Source: Allolobophora icterica
Lineage: Eukaryota; Annelida; Clitellata; Crassiclitellata; Lumbricidae
Direction of reading: 5' to 3'
DNA length: 64,000 nt
NCBI GenBank assembly: GCA_963556255.1
Contig: OY744609.1
Location: forward strand, 4,011,410 to 4,075,409
Made by a program: the position numbers and the translations under genes. The notes below the pieces were generated by a model that saw only the letters and a program-made list of their open reading frames with translations, had not been told where the DNA came from and ran no database searches. Shown piece after piece: positions 1 through 11,390 of the stretch; the first letter of the stretch is position 1, and each line of letters begins with the position of its first letter.

Positions 1-357
1 ATTTAAAACATTGACTCCTACCAAAGGAAATACCAAGTGCTTTTTTGAATCATATATACTCAAAGTAACTTCGACACTGAAGTTTTCGGGGGTGCCAGTC
101 TCAAGCTAGGTAAATAGAAGGGCGACGCAAATAACCTCTGTTATGACGCAGCGTCGTTAGACAGTAGCTAACCTGAAGTTCTCATTGCAAGGTCATTTCA
201 TGCCATAAGATATAATATCATAAAACTACTGGTAATCAAATTAATTGGCGTGAAGGTTTGTCGTCGTTAAAACCTGGCTGCCACAAGATGTTGCTAAAAA
301 AATTTGGAACTACTACATCTACGACTAGACACCTTTCAAACTGTGGATTCATCTTAA
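1..357 (-). repeat. Inverted copies of background modules A and B
   Basis: Positions 90-175 read, on the minus strand, as module A: 'ggtgccagtctcaagc' followed by the stem arms CGACGCA (123-129) and AGCGTCG (150-156). Positions 240-345 read as module B in reverse, with 'tagacacctttcaaa' near 325-340. This is one of the few places where the modules are inverted. The piggyBac element starts at 358 and splits this repeat at a TTAA. No gene is seen. Confidence 0.6.
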
Positions 358-1092
358 CCCTTCGTCGGGCGTGGGGTCAAAAATGACCCCAGAGCGCATT
401 TTCAAACTATGGTTCGATATCAAAAACTGAAATGGCTGCCGTGAATTTTCACGAGAATTATTGCATTAGTTGTCTCTACGTATTCCAGTTGAGTTTGCAT
501 GCGAATTTTAGATGGACAAAAAATTACACGACATTTATACACTTAAGGTCATGGGGTCATTTTTTACCCCATTACTGATTATTGCTGTTTCTTTCTCATT
601 TGACAGTCTAAAGTTGCAAATGCCCACAATTTTACTTGCTTATTTATTGTTACTCTTTACACAACGCTCAAGGTGCAATTATTCAAGGGCAGAGGTGCAA
701 CTTTGGTCTAAAAAGTGGGGGATACCAGTTTTTTGCATATACGAAGCAAGGCCGAGACTGCAATCTCTGTGAAGGTACAATAATAAGATATTGACTGATG
801 TTCAAAAAGTGGGGTGTACGGTACCCCCCAGTCCAAACAGTGGGTAGGGTACGGGTACCCCTCGTACCCCCACAAATTACGCCTATGATCCAGGGCCATT
901 CCTGACAATTGGCGAAAGGCTCGTTCCATATCGAGGTCGGTGCAAAATCCGTACAAAATTCGTCAAAGCCGGCAAAATACGGCATAAAGTTATGGATGTG
1001 CTGCGATGCTGAAACGAAATACGTGTACAATGCTAGCATATAGGCCCTATTGCAGCAAAGAGAGCCCTGATGCAGCTTCAACCAAAGATCTT

Positions 1093-1830
1093 GGAGGAAA
1101 CATTGAACCTCAGCTCATATACCTTCTTGAATGTGGAGGTCGCAACATTACTAGGCCTACTGATAACTGTTGCACCTCGCTGGCCCTAGCTACAGATGTT
1201 CTGAAGATAAAGAAATCTACTTTGGTTGGTACTATTCGTACTAATCGAGTAGATTTGCCTAAAAAATTTGTTTCTCCCTGAGGACGCGAGATTGTACTCA
1301 TCCTTTGTCGGGTTCAACGAGACCGGCGACTTGTCATTGCTTTCGTACAACTGGTCATCGTCTTGTTGACTATGCACATCTCCAATGGAACTTTTATCAA
1401 AACACCAAGGAAGCTTCCAGAGGTTATCAACTTCTACAACAAGACCAAAGTAGTTGATTAGGCTGACCAGATGATTCAGCACGAAGTTCTCAACCAGCCT
1501 TCGGCAGGCAGTGCCGCTCTGCAACCTGCTGGATATTCCGGCACTTCAGGCTTACGTCCTTCATGAGAAATTGAATGTGGACAAAGCTCCAGTGAGACAG
1601 CGTCATCAAGAAGCTGGGAAAAAGATCTTTGCCAAGAGCTACAGGAACAGCGATGCAACTCATCATGGGCTGATTAGAGGATGACTGTTAGACGACACTC
1701 TGGAACCTCCAAAGAAATGAGGTCGCTGCCAAGTTTGTCCCAGACAGACAAAAAAGCCACGGCTGTGTGCAAGGCATGTCATAAGAATGTGTGCACTATC
1801 CACTGTCAAATCTTCTGTCAGACATGTCTC
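1093..1830 (+). pseudogene. piggyBac transposase remnant (C-terminal half)
   Basis: In the frame open from 1006 to 1281 the peptide contains TDNCCTSLALATDVLKIKKS followed by TLVGTIRTNR. This matches the conserved piggyBac transposase (DDE_Tnp_1_7) block of the type 'TDNFFTSL...LVGTIRKNR', although one of the usual aromatic residues is replaced. Further on, in other frames, are VINFYNKTK (about 1424-1450, followed by a TAG and then ADQM) and a cysteine-rich tail CKACHKNVCTIHC (1768-1806) that fits the C-terminal zinc-binding domain. At least one in-frame stop and two frame changes are needed to link these blocks, so the gene is broken. No intact N-terminal half or first catalytic aspartate could be recognised. 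Confidence 0.8.
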
Positions 1831-1954
1831 TCTGCTGATTGATGAAATACTTTCCTAAGCTCCTAGCAGTCTCCTATATTCATTCTAGCGTCATTTCATT
1901 GTACTGAGGGCACTAGCCTATACATTAAGGTAAGAACAGTATTACAAGTCTATG

Positions 1955-2345
1955 TTTGTATGTGGCGTCATGACATTATGACGTGACGTCATGTCATGAC
2001 ACCACGTCATGACGTCATGTCATGACGTCATGTCATGAGAAAGCGTCATTATATTGTATTGAGGGTGTTGAACATTAGGGTAGGAACAGCATTACAGGCC
2101 TATGTTTGTATGTGGCGTCATGACATCATGACGTGACGTCATGTCATGACACCACGTCATGACAACACGTCATGACGTCACGTCATGACGTGTTGTCATG
2201 AGGAAGCGTCATTATATTTTATTGAGGGCGCTAAACATTAGGGTAAGAACAGTATTACAAGCCTTTTGTTGCATGTGGCGTCATGACATCATGACGTAAC
2301 GTCATGCCATGACGTCATTTTATGACGTCTCGTCATGAGGAAGTA
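1955..2345. repeat. Three tandem units rich in TGACGTCA / TCATGA palindromes
   Basis: A unit beginning 'tgtggcgtcatgacat' recurs at about 1961, 2111 and 2274, giving a period of roughly 150-163 bp. Each unit contains clustered palindromes: about six perfect TGACGTCA (the CRE/ATF consensus), plus ATGACGTGACGTCAT-like and TCATGACGTCATGA-like overlapping forms. The block lies inside the piggyBac element between the transposase remnant and the right TIR. Whether the palindromes bind a factor or are only structural is not known. Confidence 0.75.
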
Positions 2346-2502
2346 CAACAAATAATGACATTTCAGTGAATAATAATAATAATGACCTTCTCGTGAAATC
2401 TAAGTGCTTATTTTATTCGAATTACATGATAACTACTGTGGGGTCAAAATTGACCCCACGCCCTTAGTTGTATAGTTTTTTTTCCGCCCGACGAAGGGTT
2501 AA

Positions 2503-3545
2503 CGACAGAAAAGCTCCGCCGCTGCCCATGCTCTGGTAGTGCCAGTCCCAAGCTGGAAAGAAGGAAAGGCGACGTCAAATGCACACACTGGAAAATACCA
2601 AGCGAAACATTTGATGGACAAATGTGACAATTATTGGAAGTCCCTGATCAATAGACTCTTATATAGCTTAAAGTGTAATTATTACAGAGGTGTCTAACTG
2701 GATCTTGTATTTCGTATAGTGGCAATTAGTGTTTAACCTCTTCACGACATTGTGAATGGTTGGTTAGTTGCTGTTCAACGACGCTGTTTCGTAAGAAGGA
2801 TGATTAGCATATCGCCCCTCCTTTACTAGGACTTTGGACTGACATCACAAGAAAACGGAAGTTGCAGAGTCCTATTTTGCAATTGAATTGATGAATTCTG
2901 GGAGTTCAACATCATATGGCTACCATGGCAGTTGACGTCTACCTTAATTTACCCTCCTGTTTTATCGATGAAGGAATAGGTTGCTCAGTTGCTGTTTAAC
3001 GACACTTTGTCATAACAAAGATTATTTGCGTCGCCCTCCTTCTTTCTCTAGGCTCGGGACTGGCATTGCCAATGCATTATGGTCTGCTTATACACCTTTG
3101 AAATCGTCATTCCAAAAATATATATTGCGTTCTTACGTATAATCATAGGAATGCCTGAAAACCAACTATATATACGATGGAGGAAAGATTTCAAAGGTGT
3201 CTAAGCAGGACCTGATGTTATCGATAACAAAGAAAGTTTTTAACTTAATCTTACGATTACTAAGACGTAACCTTACTGAAAATTGTTCGCAATAAGTTGG
3301 TTAGTTGTTGTTTAACGACGCCTTGTCATTATAGAGATGATTAATATCGCCCGCCTCATTCATCAAGACTTTGGACTGGCATTATCTGAAAACGGTTGTG
3401 AAGGACTTTTCCCGTTTAACTGGTGGAATAATTTGTTTAGTGGCGCTGTGTAGTAAGGAATGCGATAATATGCTTGCCATCCTTCTTTATCCAGGGTTTC
3501 GGACTGGAAACAACTTAAGAGTTTAGAGGGCAGTGGAAGAATTTT
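2503..3545. repeat. Background modules A and B; one inverted pair at 3090-3210
   Basis: Module A copies lie near 2750-2880, 2980-3090 and 3295-3440 ('gttgtttaacgacg...cgccc...actggca'). At 3090-3100 an inverted module B core (tacacctttgaaatc) faces a direct one at about 3188-3205 (gatttcaaaggtgtctaa), forming a ~110-bp inverted repeat. No credible coding sequence is seen; ORFs here lack family motifs. Confidence 0.55.
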
Positions 3546-3547
3546 TG

Positions 3548-3640
3548 CAGTCGTAATCGTAATCTTGAACTCAAAACTTCTAAAGCGCCACTCAAAAACC
3601 AAACACAGGGCACCAGCTTATTCACGAGTCGATTTGTAGC
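3548..3640 (-). repeat. 3' end of a LINE/SINE family with (GATTAC)n tail, minus strand
   Basis: The minus-strand reading 'gaataagctggtgcc...gcgctttagaag...gattacgattacg' matches the 3' ends at 7020-7070, 38760-38850 and 46390-46465, but in the opposite orientation. Only the last ~90 bp are present. Confidence 0.55.
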
Positions 3641-3899
3641 CAACAGTTTAACCATTTCTTATTCCACTCTAAGGCCGATGACGTCAGTTGCAAAAAGTTT
3701 CCACAACTCTCACTGTTTTCTTAATTATATATGACATATGAACGGTCTAATTGGTTACAACTAATTAACGATGTATTGTGGCTGCTAGGGCCGTTTACGT
3801 CAAACCTAATTTACAAAACAACAGAGAGCTCAGGCATGCATACCCTACCTACTATCAGACCGAGCATCTTTTATGCCTATATAGCATAAAGAGTACTAA

Positions 3900-4141
3900 T
3901 TTTAAAGGTGTCCAAATGTGCCAAAATCACATAAACGATTAGATAGAGTGGGATACATATAGTGTTAAGAATATTAATTTTAAAGGTGTCCAAATGTACC
4001 AAAATCACATAAACGATTAGATAGAGTGGAATATATATACTGTTAAGAATACTAATTTTAAAGGTGTCCAAATATACCAAAATCACATAAACGATTAGAT
4101 CGAGTGGAATACATTTAGTGTTAAGAATACTGATTTTAAAG
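3900..4141 (+). repeat. 78-bp tandem repeat, ~3.1 copies, each starting at a module B core
   Basis: The string ttttaaaggtg starts at 3900, 3978, 4056 and 4134, an exact 78-bp period. Each unit carries 'tccaaatg...accaaaatcacataaacg' and 'gattagat.gagtgg'. The copies differ by a few substitutions. It is a small local amplification of the module B core. Confidence 0.9.
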
Positions 4142-5426
4142 GTGACCGTAGTCTCATCGGTGATATCGACGTTTTTAACGAGATTCTAAGGCCATTAATA
4201 CCTCGCCCTGCCTTTTTTTTAAAATGTTTCACGATTTACTACTAAGTTACTGTTTAACGACGCCGTGTCATGTGAAAATGTGTACCGTTTCCCTCCTCCT
4301 TTTTCAAGGCTTGGGATTGGCGTCACCCAATTACCCACTGCTGATTGATAAATGGGTGGAGCCAGACTTCAATGGCATTTTATGGCACAAAACCTTTAAC
4401 AGAATTTTTCAAAATGCGTTAAAGCTGAGTAAGTTGCAGTAGTTCAGTTTAACGATTCTGCGTGACAACAAAGATCGTAAACGTTTCCCTCCTCCTTTTC
4501 CAGACTTGGGACTGGCACTACTTGAAGACTGCGGAGTTGGGGTAGGATCTTACAATGGCATTAGTAGTAGTTTCAGTGTTTAGTGACCTATTATTGTTTT
4601 CAGGGCCTTTCACCTCGACCTTACCTTAAGAACATGGAGCTCGAAACGTACCTTGCGTTTAACGTATTAATAAAAGATTAATATTGAACCATTTTAAGGG
4701 TGTCTAATTCGAGCGATGGAATTCATGTACGCCTAGTAGTATCAAGTAGCTGAAGACATATCTTGTCTGCTATGACATCTTAGGCCGTTTACGATAATTC
4801 AGGGTTATAAACTGTAGTTTATTTGCATTACTCCAACTCCTTTCTTTGTATTTTAATAAGTTTTTATTGTTGCTGTTGTTGATGATTGTCGGGTGTTGCC
4901 CTCCATCAAAGATTAAACGAAAATTTGGCTCTTATAGCGTCTTTAATTCGTGATTTAAAGGTGTCTTATCACCGCATAGCAGTATTCGCTCTATCGACGG
5001 ATTTTTACGAAATCTTACGACGTCTGTGGCCGTTGACGCCCACCGTCTGCTACTAAAATTCACGCGAGAAACTTAACGAATATCGCCAATAGCATAATCA
5101 GTGGTATAACACTTGAATGACGAGCTACGCTGGATTCCCAGTCGTTTTTAGTACACACTCGTTGTTAGAGTGTTAATGTTTATTTATTCCTTTGTTATTA
5201 TAAATCATCGTAGGATGGCTCACCACATCACGGTTTACGGTTATGGTTAATGAAATTCATGGTAATGTATTATTTCCAATGTTATTTACAAACATCGTAT
5301 TGGTGACAGGATGGTTGCCGTCGATCCTAGACTGCGGTAATGTGAGTTAAAATAAATGTAACGTCTCTTTAGTTTCCGTTTAAACGATGCTTTATTGTAA
5401 CGAAGATGATTAAAGTGGCCCTCCAC
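4142..5426 (+). repeat. Background modules; no gene seen
   Basis: Module A copies are at 4235-4350 and 4440-4560, module B cores at about 4693 and 4955. A third recurring block, 'cgaaatcttacgacgtc...ccgttgacgcccaccg...ctactaaaatt', is at about 5000-5060 and recurs near 30570-30640, 35590-35650 and 45910-45975. No RNA gene or protein motif was recognised. Confidence 0.5.
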
Positions 5427-5797
5427 CAGGGCTGTAGTGGTAAAATTTGAGGTGAGTACACGCTACCGGTAAGCAGCGGCGTCACCAGGGCTGGTGTCAC
5501 CCTAAAAAATGTGATGACTTTTTTAGGAATTCGTCTGAGAAAATTTTTTGACCTTTTAGGAATTCTGAAAAAATTTATTAACTTTTTACGATTTCGTCTC
5601 ATTCGCCCTCAAAACCTTTCAAAACCTCTCTTTTTTCTCAAAATTTCATTATTCAGTGGGTATACGGTCTCTAGAGAGGTAAGTACACGCTGTATACCCG
5701 CGTATACCCTCGTCTAGAGCCCTGAGTATATGCTCTCAAATTTCTCGAGAGGTAAGTATACGCTGTATACCCACGTATACCCTCGACTACAGCCCTG
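5427..5797. mobile_element. hAT-like MITE, 371 bp, family 'CAGGGCTGTAGT'
   Basis: Terminal inverted repeats are CAGGGCTGTAGT and ACTACAGCCCTG. The flanks are CCCTCCAC (5419-5426) and CCCGCCAC (5798-5805), an 8-bp duplication with one mismatch. The right half has tandem 'gtataccc.cgtataccctcg' blocks. Relatives in this window are at 36562-36969 and 45450-45605. CA-starting TIRs plus 8-bp duplication are the hAT pattern. There is no coding capacity. Confidence 0.85.
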
Positions 5798-5805
5798 CCC
5801 GCCAC

Positions 5806-6413
<608 letters not shown>

Positions 6414-6499
6414 CATTGTATTTAAGGCCGTGGCGTGGTTATTACAGCCATTCGTTAGGTATAGGTAGTTTCTGCATTACAACGCTATGCCTTAAGCTC

Positions 6500-7075
6500 C
6501 ACTATCACTAACCTACAACTCCCTAAAACATTCCCAGCCCAAGTATCTCCGTGATCTCTTCGCCATCCAGGCAACCCGCTCCTCCCGATCATCCTCCAGT
6601 CTAAGTCTTTCTTGCCGCCCCCCCCCCCACTCCTATACACTACTCATTTCAAGCTCCAACCGAGCCATATCCAACACAGCACCAAGTCTCTACAACGATC
6701 TCCCCAATTCCGCAGGTTCTCGGTTCCTCCATCGTCATTGCAACCTGTCCTCCATCTTTCTCCTCATGTTCCTATATATATATATCACCCCCGGGTTTTT
6801 TACTCAAAACTGAAGTCTCTCCTCTTCAAGTACTCCTACTCTGACTCATCTGATCCTCCGCCTTCCAATTCTAGCCATAAACGACACCCGCCTTAACAGC
6901 TGCATGCTCTGCCTCCGCTCTTGATCTGGCGGTGATGGCACCCTGGACTTCAACCAATTTTGGACTACTCGCTGGAAATCCCCTCTGATTTTACGTAGCG
7001 CTCGTGAATAGGCTGGTGCCCTTCGCTTGGTCTTAGAGTGGCTCTTTAGAAGTTTGGAGAGTACGATTACGATTA
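6500..7075 (+). pseudogene. LINE (CR1/L2-like) C-terminal fragment and 3' end
   Basis: From 6500 the + strand reads LSLTYNSLKHSQPKYLRDLF, then ATRSSRSSSSLSL, then, after frameshifts, PRVFYSKLKSLLFKYSY. This order (KYLRDL, serine-rich block, 'P.LWN.LP'-type stretch, F.SKLK..LF) is typical of the C-terminal end of CR1/L2-type reverse transcriptase ORFs. It ends in a 3' region with 'gcgctcgtgaataggctggtgcc' and a (GATTAC)n-like tail at about 7048-7062. A poly-C run (~6617-6627) and other indels have destroyed the frame. Sister copies are at 38325-38850 and 46185-46470. Confidence 0.65.
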
Positions 7076-8418
7076 TTCTTTGTCGCCAAATCCGGCTGAA
7101 GGTCCGTATTCACCATGTTGATCTCCTATTTGGATATTTTCCGTATTTAATTAGGTTGGTTAGTTGTTGTTTAAGGACGCTGTGTTATGACAAGGATAAT
7201 TATCGTCGCCCTCCTCCGTTACGGGCATCTCATTAGTTACGGGCACCACCCGACGAGTGTAGTTGCCATTTCCATTGTTTAAAGACTTATTTAACGACAT
7301 TTGGTGGCTTCAAAAGCCGTGCACGTTGACCTCCCACTACTAGGATATATTCTGACAAAAGCACCTAACCGATTGACGAAATGATTTTTTTTTATAGGAT
7401 TAGGACAACATTATTTAAAGGTGTGTACACAGAGCCTGACCGTGGCGGTTTGCTAAACTATCACAATCGTAATCGTAATCTCGATATTTCTACAGCGCCC
7501 AAAAAAGCGAAGTCGCGGGAACCAGCTTATTCACTTAAACCCTATTGCTACTATAGAACTTTACATTCGTAATATGGTCTTAAGTTGACCTAATACCACA
7601 TTTTTAAATATTTAGCGACTGTTTGTGATTAATTACTACTGGATAGGCCTATGTGAGTATGGAAGGTCGTACTTCTCATTTGTTTTGTAACGACATCTTG
7701 TGGCTGGCGTTCACGTCGACCTACAGTTCCGGCTTTGAATATTTGCAGTAGGTTGGTTAGTCGCTGTTTAACGACGCTACGTAATAAAAATGATGATTAG
7801 CGTCGCCCTCCTCTTTAATCCACGCCTGGGACTGGCGCTATCAGATTACTGGCAGTGGCAGAGTAAAGTTAGCAACATAATTAATCATAGGCCTTAGCAG
7901 GTTTTGGTATCCATTCAAACGATTTTATGACACGTTGAAAGCTTTCACTCAAACATTTGGTTGCGATGGTTAGTTGTTGTTTAATGATGCTGTCGTGACA
8001 AATCATCGTCGCCCTCCTCTATTCCTGGTATCACCTGAAAAGGGAAGTGGCGATTTCCCGTTATTTAACGACATCTGGTGGCTTCAGACGCCGTTCACGT
8101 CGACCTACTTACTGTTTTAAGAGTTAATATAATAGAAAGTGGCAATAAGTTGACATTAAAGCGAAATGAGCCTTATATACTTCGAGAATAAGCATAATTT
8201 AAGGTGTCTAAGCACACTCTGACCGTAGCGTCATGTATGACCATACTTTGTGGCTAATATAGAATAATAGAACCGTACATTGTCGTTGATTGATTTTATA
8301 CCACTTTTGGAGATATTTAGCGACTGAGTGTGATTAATTAATACTAGATACGTGAGAATGGAAGCGTTTTAGATCGTAGTTCCCATTTGTTTGTAACAAC
8401 ATCTTGTAGGCGTATAAG

Positions 8419-8419
<1 letters not shown>
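7076..8419 (+). repeat. Background modules A/B and an inverted LINE tail
   Basis: Module A is at 7150-7260, 7745-7870 (intact stem arms CGACGCT 7772-7778 and AGCGTCG 7799-7805) and 7965-8045. Module B cores are at about 7418 and 8198. A minus-strand LINE/SINE 3' end with 'aatcgtaatcgtaatc' lies at 7455-7540. No coding sequence is recognised. Confidence 0.55.

Positions 8420-8488
<69 letters not shown>
8420..8488. repeat. (TA)n microsatellite
   Basis: About 34 TA units. It is followed by 'caacacgtctggttctagca', which is repeated at 9466. Confidence 0.97.
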
Positions 8489-8490
<2 letters not shown>

Positions 8491-8573
8491 ACACGTCTGG
8501 TTCTAGCATAACAGCTAAAACAATTTATAGCATAACATCTAAAACAATTGGATATATATATATTGACAAATTG

Positions 8574-8575
<2 letters not shown>

Positions 8576-8614
<39 letters not shown>
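8576..8614. repeat. (TA)n microsatellite at the 5' edge of a LINE fragment
   Basis: About 19 TA units. The LINE reading frame starts immediately after it. Confidence 0.95.
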
Positions 8615-8617
<3 letters not shown>

Positions 8618-9386
8618 GACTTAATAAACTAATGATATTACAAAAAAAAGCCGTGAGAATAATAAATGGGTCCCACCGAAGAGAACATTCTGACCCAATA
8701 TTCAAGAACTTAAATATATTAAAAATTGATCAAATTAGAAGAATGCAAATAATAGAATTCTTATATCAGTATGAACGGAACTTACTCCCAAACTCATTCA
8801 GAGGATATTTTACCATGGGATCACAAATCCATGCACATAACACTAGAAGTGCAGCTACCTATCGCCCAATACGCGCTCGCACAAATATAAGAGAGTTTAG
8901 TTTGAAAGCGTCAGGGCCACAACTATGGAATGAAACTCCACTTGAAATTCGTCACTCTAGAAATCGCTTCGAATTTAAAACTCGACTAAGAGAACATCTA
9001 ATTAATGTATAATTATTCTTCCCCCTCCCCAATGTGATATGATAAGGCCTTAATTGACTGAAGAGACACCCCCAGTTGTTGGACGTGTACGTGCACCGGG
9101 GCCCGGGCGTTGAGCCATTTAGTTAAGAATTTAGTTAAGAGAATCTGAACCTAATTAAGAAAAACCAGCCATGGACTTATAAATTGCAATACGATGTATA
9201 GGTGACCTCGCTCAGCGCGATTACATCCCTTTGGGGCCACCCTTTGCAACCTGTAACCAGTATTAACATGCTGCATTTATAATCAAGAAGATGTATTTTT
9301 TTAATATGGCTTTTGTGTGCTAAATTTGAAACTTGTTACTTTTATGGTTTTTCTGGTTGCAATAAAGACTTTTTGATTGATTTGAT

Positions 9387-9389
<3 letters not shown>
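8615..9389 (+). mobile_element. 5'-truncated non-LTR retrotransposon (CR1/Jockey-like), 3' end
   Basis: It consists of a terminal coding fragment (8617-9012), a 3' untranslated region of about 375 bp, and an AATAAA-containing end with a (TTGATTGA)-type tail (9370-9388). It is embedded between (TA)n tracts. The host sequence 'acacgtctggttctagcat.acatctaaaac' occurs on both sides (about 8490-8525 and 9467-9500), which may be a long target duplication. The truncated 5' end is the usual outcome of target-primed reverse transcription. Confidence 0.8.
8617..9012 (+). pseudogene. C-terminal end of LINE reverse transcriptase ORF
   Basis: The frame is open from the (TA)n edge; the ATG at 8632 is internal to the family sequence, not a true start. 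The ~130-residue peptide has [13 protein letters not shown] near the N-terminus, then [15 protein letters not shown], then MGSQIHAHNTRSAATYR, then GPQLWNETPLEIR and a final FKTRLREHLI. This is the well-known thumb/C-terminal pattern of CR1/Jockey-like LINE ORF2 proteins. It ends at a natural stop (TAA at 9010-9012) followed by the 3' UTR. The polymerase palm is absent, so it cannot be functional. No frameshift is present, which suggests a fairly young insertion. Confidence 0.85.

Positions 9390-9462
<73 letters not shown>
9390..9462. repeat. (TA)n microsatellite after LINE tail
   Basis: About 36 TA units directly following the LINE tail. Confidence 0.97.
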
Positions 9463-9464
<2 letters not shown>

Positions 9465-10310
9465 ACAACACGTCTGGTTCTAGCATGACATCTAAAACAA
9501 TTTATAGAATTTTAAACACATACTACAATAGTAATTTGTTATAGCGTTAAAACACCTGAAGCAAAAGCAAATTTTAACGATTCGGTTATTTATATTTAAC
9601 TTAATAGCCACCAGTCGGCCTTATCTCACCCTTAATCAAATTGCAACATGCAATTGGTGAAACGCACAATTGAACGCCATTTGGCTTATTGACTTCTTTA
9701 AATTTAATGGACTTCCATTTTAAAGGTGTCTAATTTGAGCTTTGGAATATCGTTTAGCAACATCTTCTCGATTCAAGAATCGATTACATTATCTTATGTT
9801 ATAGTACAGCAATTGCAATTGCCCATGGTCAACTGTTTATCGAAATCTTATGGCATCAAAGGCCGTCGAAGTCGATAGGAAAATTATTTTGAACAGTTCT
9901 CACCCTATCACATGACTTTGTAATAAACACTCCAGGTTTGCTACTATCCAACAACGCCTAGTCATAACGAGGATGTTTTGCGTCGCCCTCCTCTTTAGCT
10001 AGCTTGGGACTGGCACCACCCGAAAAACGTCGGTGGCGGAGTTACTTTTGTGTGTATGTAATTCAAAATAGCGCTTGTTATTTCATCTGGTGGTAGTTAA
10101 TGTTTTAAAGCATCTTCTACTTATTTCATGGAAAAAGAGTTACTGCTGGTTTAATAGTTGAATCTTATTTTTTAATCCAAAGGTTTAACGTCATCATATG
10201 ACATCACAGGTCGTTGACGACAATGCAATAGTATGAACAATACATTTAAACAGAATTAACAGAGTCCAACAGACAGTATTTAGAAGTGTCAAAACAGCAC
10301 CTTACGATGT
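9463..10310 (+). repeat. Composite background unit, copy 1
   Basis: Block order: 'taaaggtgtctaattt' (9722), 'ggtcaactgtttatcgaaatc' (9829), 'cagttctcaccctatcacatg' (~9894), 'taataaacactccagg' (~9920), module A (9945-10045), 'taattcaaaatagcgcttg' (~10060). The same order recurs at 27930-28400 and in part at 49130-49260, so this is a long composite repeat. No gene is seen. Confidence 0.65.
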
Positions 10311-11390
10311 TCATAATTGTCATTTGTTTACCATCATAAATTATGTATATTTATATATATATACAGTTAATAATTTCAATGATACTTGTATCATGAAAAG
10401 ACAATCTTTAGTGCACATTAGACAACATCTTGCATTAATTGGTATACACAAGACTTTAAAATATAAAATAAATTAAATGAATTTATAATGTACATGAGAT
10501 TTGTAATAATTATAGCTATTCAATTATAAAATAGCCTTATTATCAAATGTACAATACATATTATTATGACATGAAATTTTTTATTTCTTTTATTTTTAAA
10601 TTTTTCAACTTTTTTTCTTCATTCATTAAAATAAAACAATATTATATAAATGCATGCAAACATTGAAAACATCAGTTCTTCATCATATGTTATAAATTAA
10701 ACAAAAATAAAACACAACTGTAATATGATCAGAGATTATTAATTTATTACGTTTAATTTTTGATACAGCTTATTGATTATTTATTATATATGGAATTTTG
10801 ACATGCAATTCTTGTTTTAGTTATAAATTATTACATAAGTAATCAAAACAAACAAGCAATATTAACATAATATATACAAATGGGAAAAAACCTACAACAT
10901 ATTTATAGTACGTACATATTTCAACCCAACAGCTAAAAACCTAAACAAATTTAGAACTACATATCAAAGTCCATAGACAACATTAGGCCTACATATAAAT
11001 ATTTCAACCTACAATATCTTTCCTTTACTAATAAGACTGATCAGTCTGAATACTTTACTTTGTATGCAGCCCACACCAAGCATGTTCTTAATATTAAATT
11101 CTAATTTAAATAATTTACACTTTTCTCTTAATATGTTGGATATGGTTTTTTCTGCAATGTAATGACAAATGATCTATATTTTCTTTGACTTGACAAGAGT
11201 TGCACAAACCATTAGCATGTTTTTTCATTAGGAAAAGCTTCTCATTAAGGTTAACCTTTCCTAATCTTAGTCTGGAGATTTGCACTTCCTTCTTCCTAGA
11301 AAGATCCATAAATTTATTATTTGTATTTACTACAGGGCAAATGCTCCTATAATGAAGGCCTTGAAGTTGAATCTTACAATTAACTTACTT
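10311..11390 (-). mobile_element. AT-rich LINE 3' fragment, minus strand
   Basis: The segment interrupts composite copy 1 (flanks at ~10300 and ~11390 match neighbouring modules) and is much more AT-rich than its surroundings. On the minus strand it begins with a coding remnant (11345-11115) and continues as a long non-coding AT-rich 3' region. The exact ends and target duplication could not be fixed. Confidence 0.45.
11115..11345 (-). pseudogene. LINE ORF C-terminal remnant (Cys/His region)
   Basis: The minus-strand peptide contains ISRLRLGKVNLNEKLFLMKK, then GLCNSCQVKENIDHLSLHC. An R-L-R-L-G-x-x-x-L-N start followed by a C-x2-C-x~9-H-x3-HC arrangement is typical of the C-terminal RNase H-adjacent zinc-like region of LINE-encoded polyproteins. 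It ends at a stop (11115). Upstream coding sequence is lost beyond ~11345. The LINE clade cannot be named from this piece. Confidence 0.6.

Larger units (their letters stand above)
358..2498 (+). mobile_element. piggyBac-type DNA transposon, degenerate
   Basis: The element is flanked by TTAA at 354-357 and 2499-2502. It has 13-bp terminal inverted repeats, CCCTTCGTCGGGC and its complement. A subterminal palindromic block, TGGGGTCAAWWWTGACCCCA, lies directly next to the left TIR (about 373) but is separated from the right TIR by a spacer of roughly 25 bp (block at about 2440-2460). piggyBac elements are known for TTAA duplication and for this asymmetric spacing between outer and inner repeats. 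The interior holds transposase remnants on the + strand and, towards the right end, a palindrome-rich tandem block. Several stops and frameshifts show that it is inactive. Confidence 0.88.

Noticed and set aside
683..1081. 132-codon minus-strand frame inside the piggyBac
   Set aside because: No motif; it lies antisense to the degenerate transposase region and overlaps other random frames.
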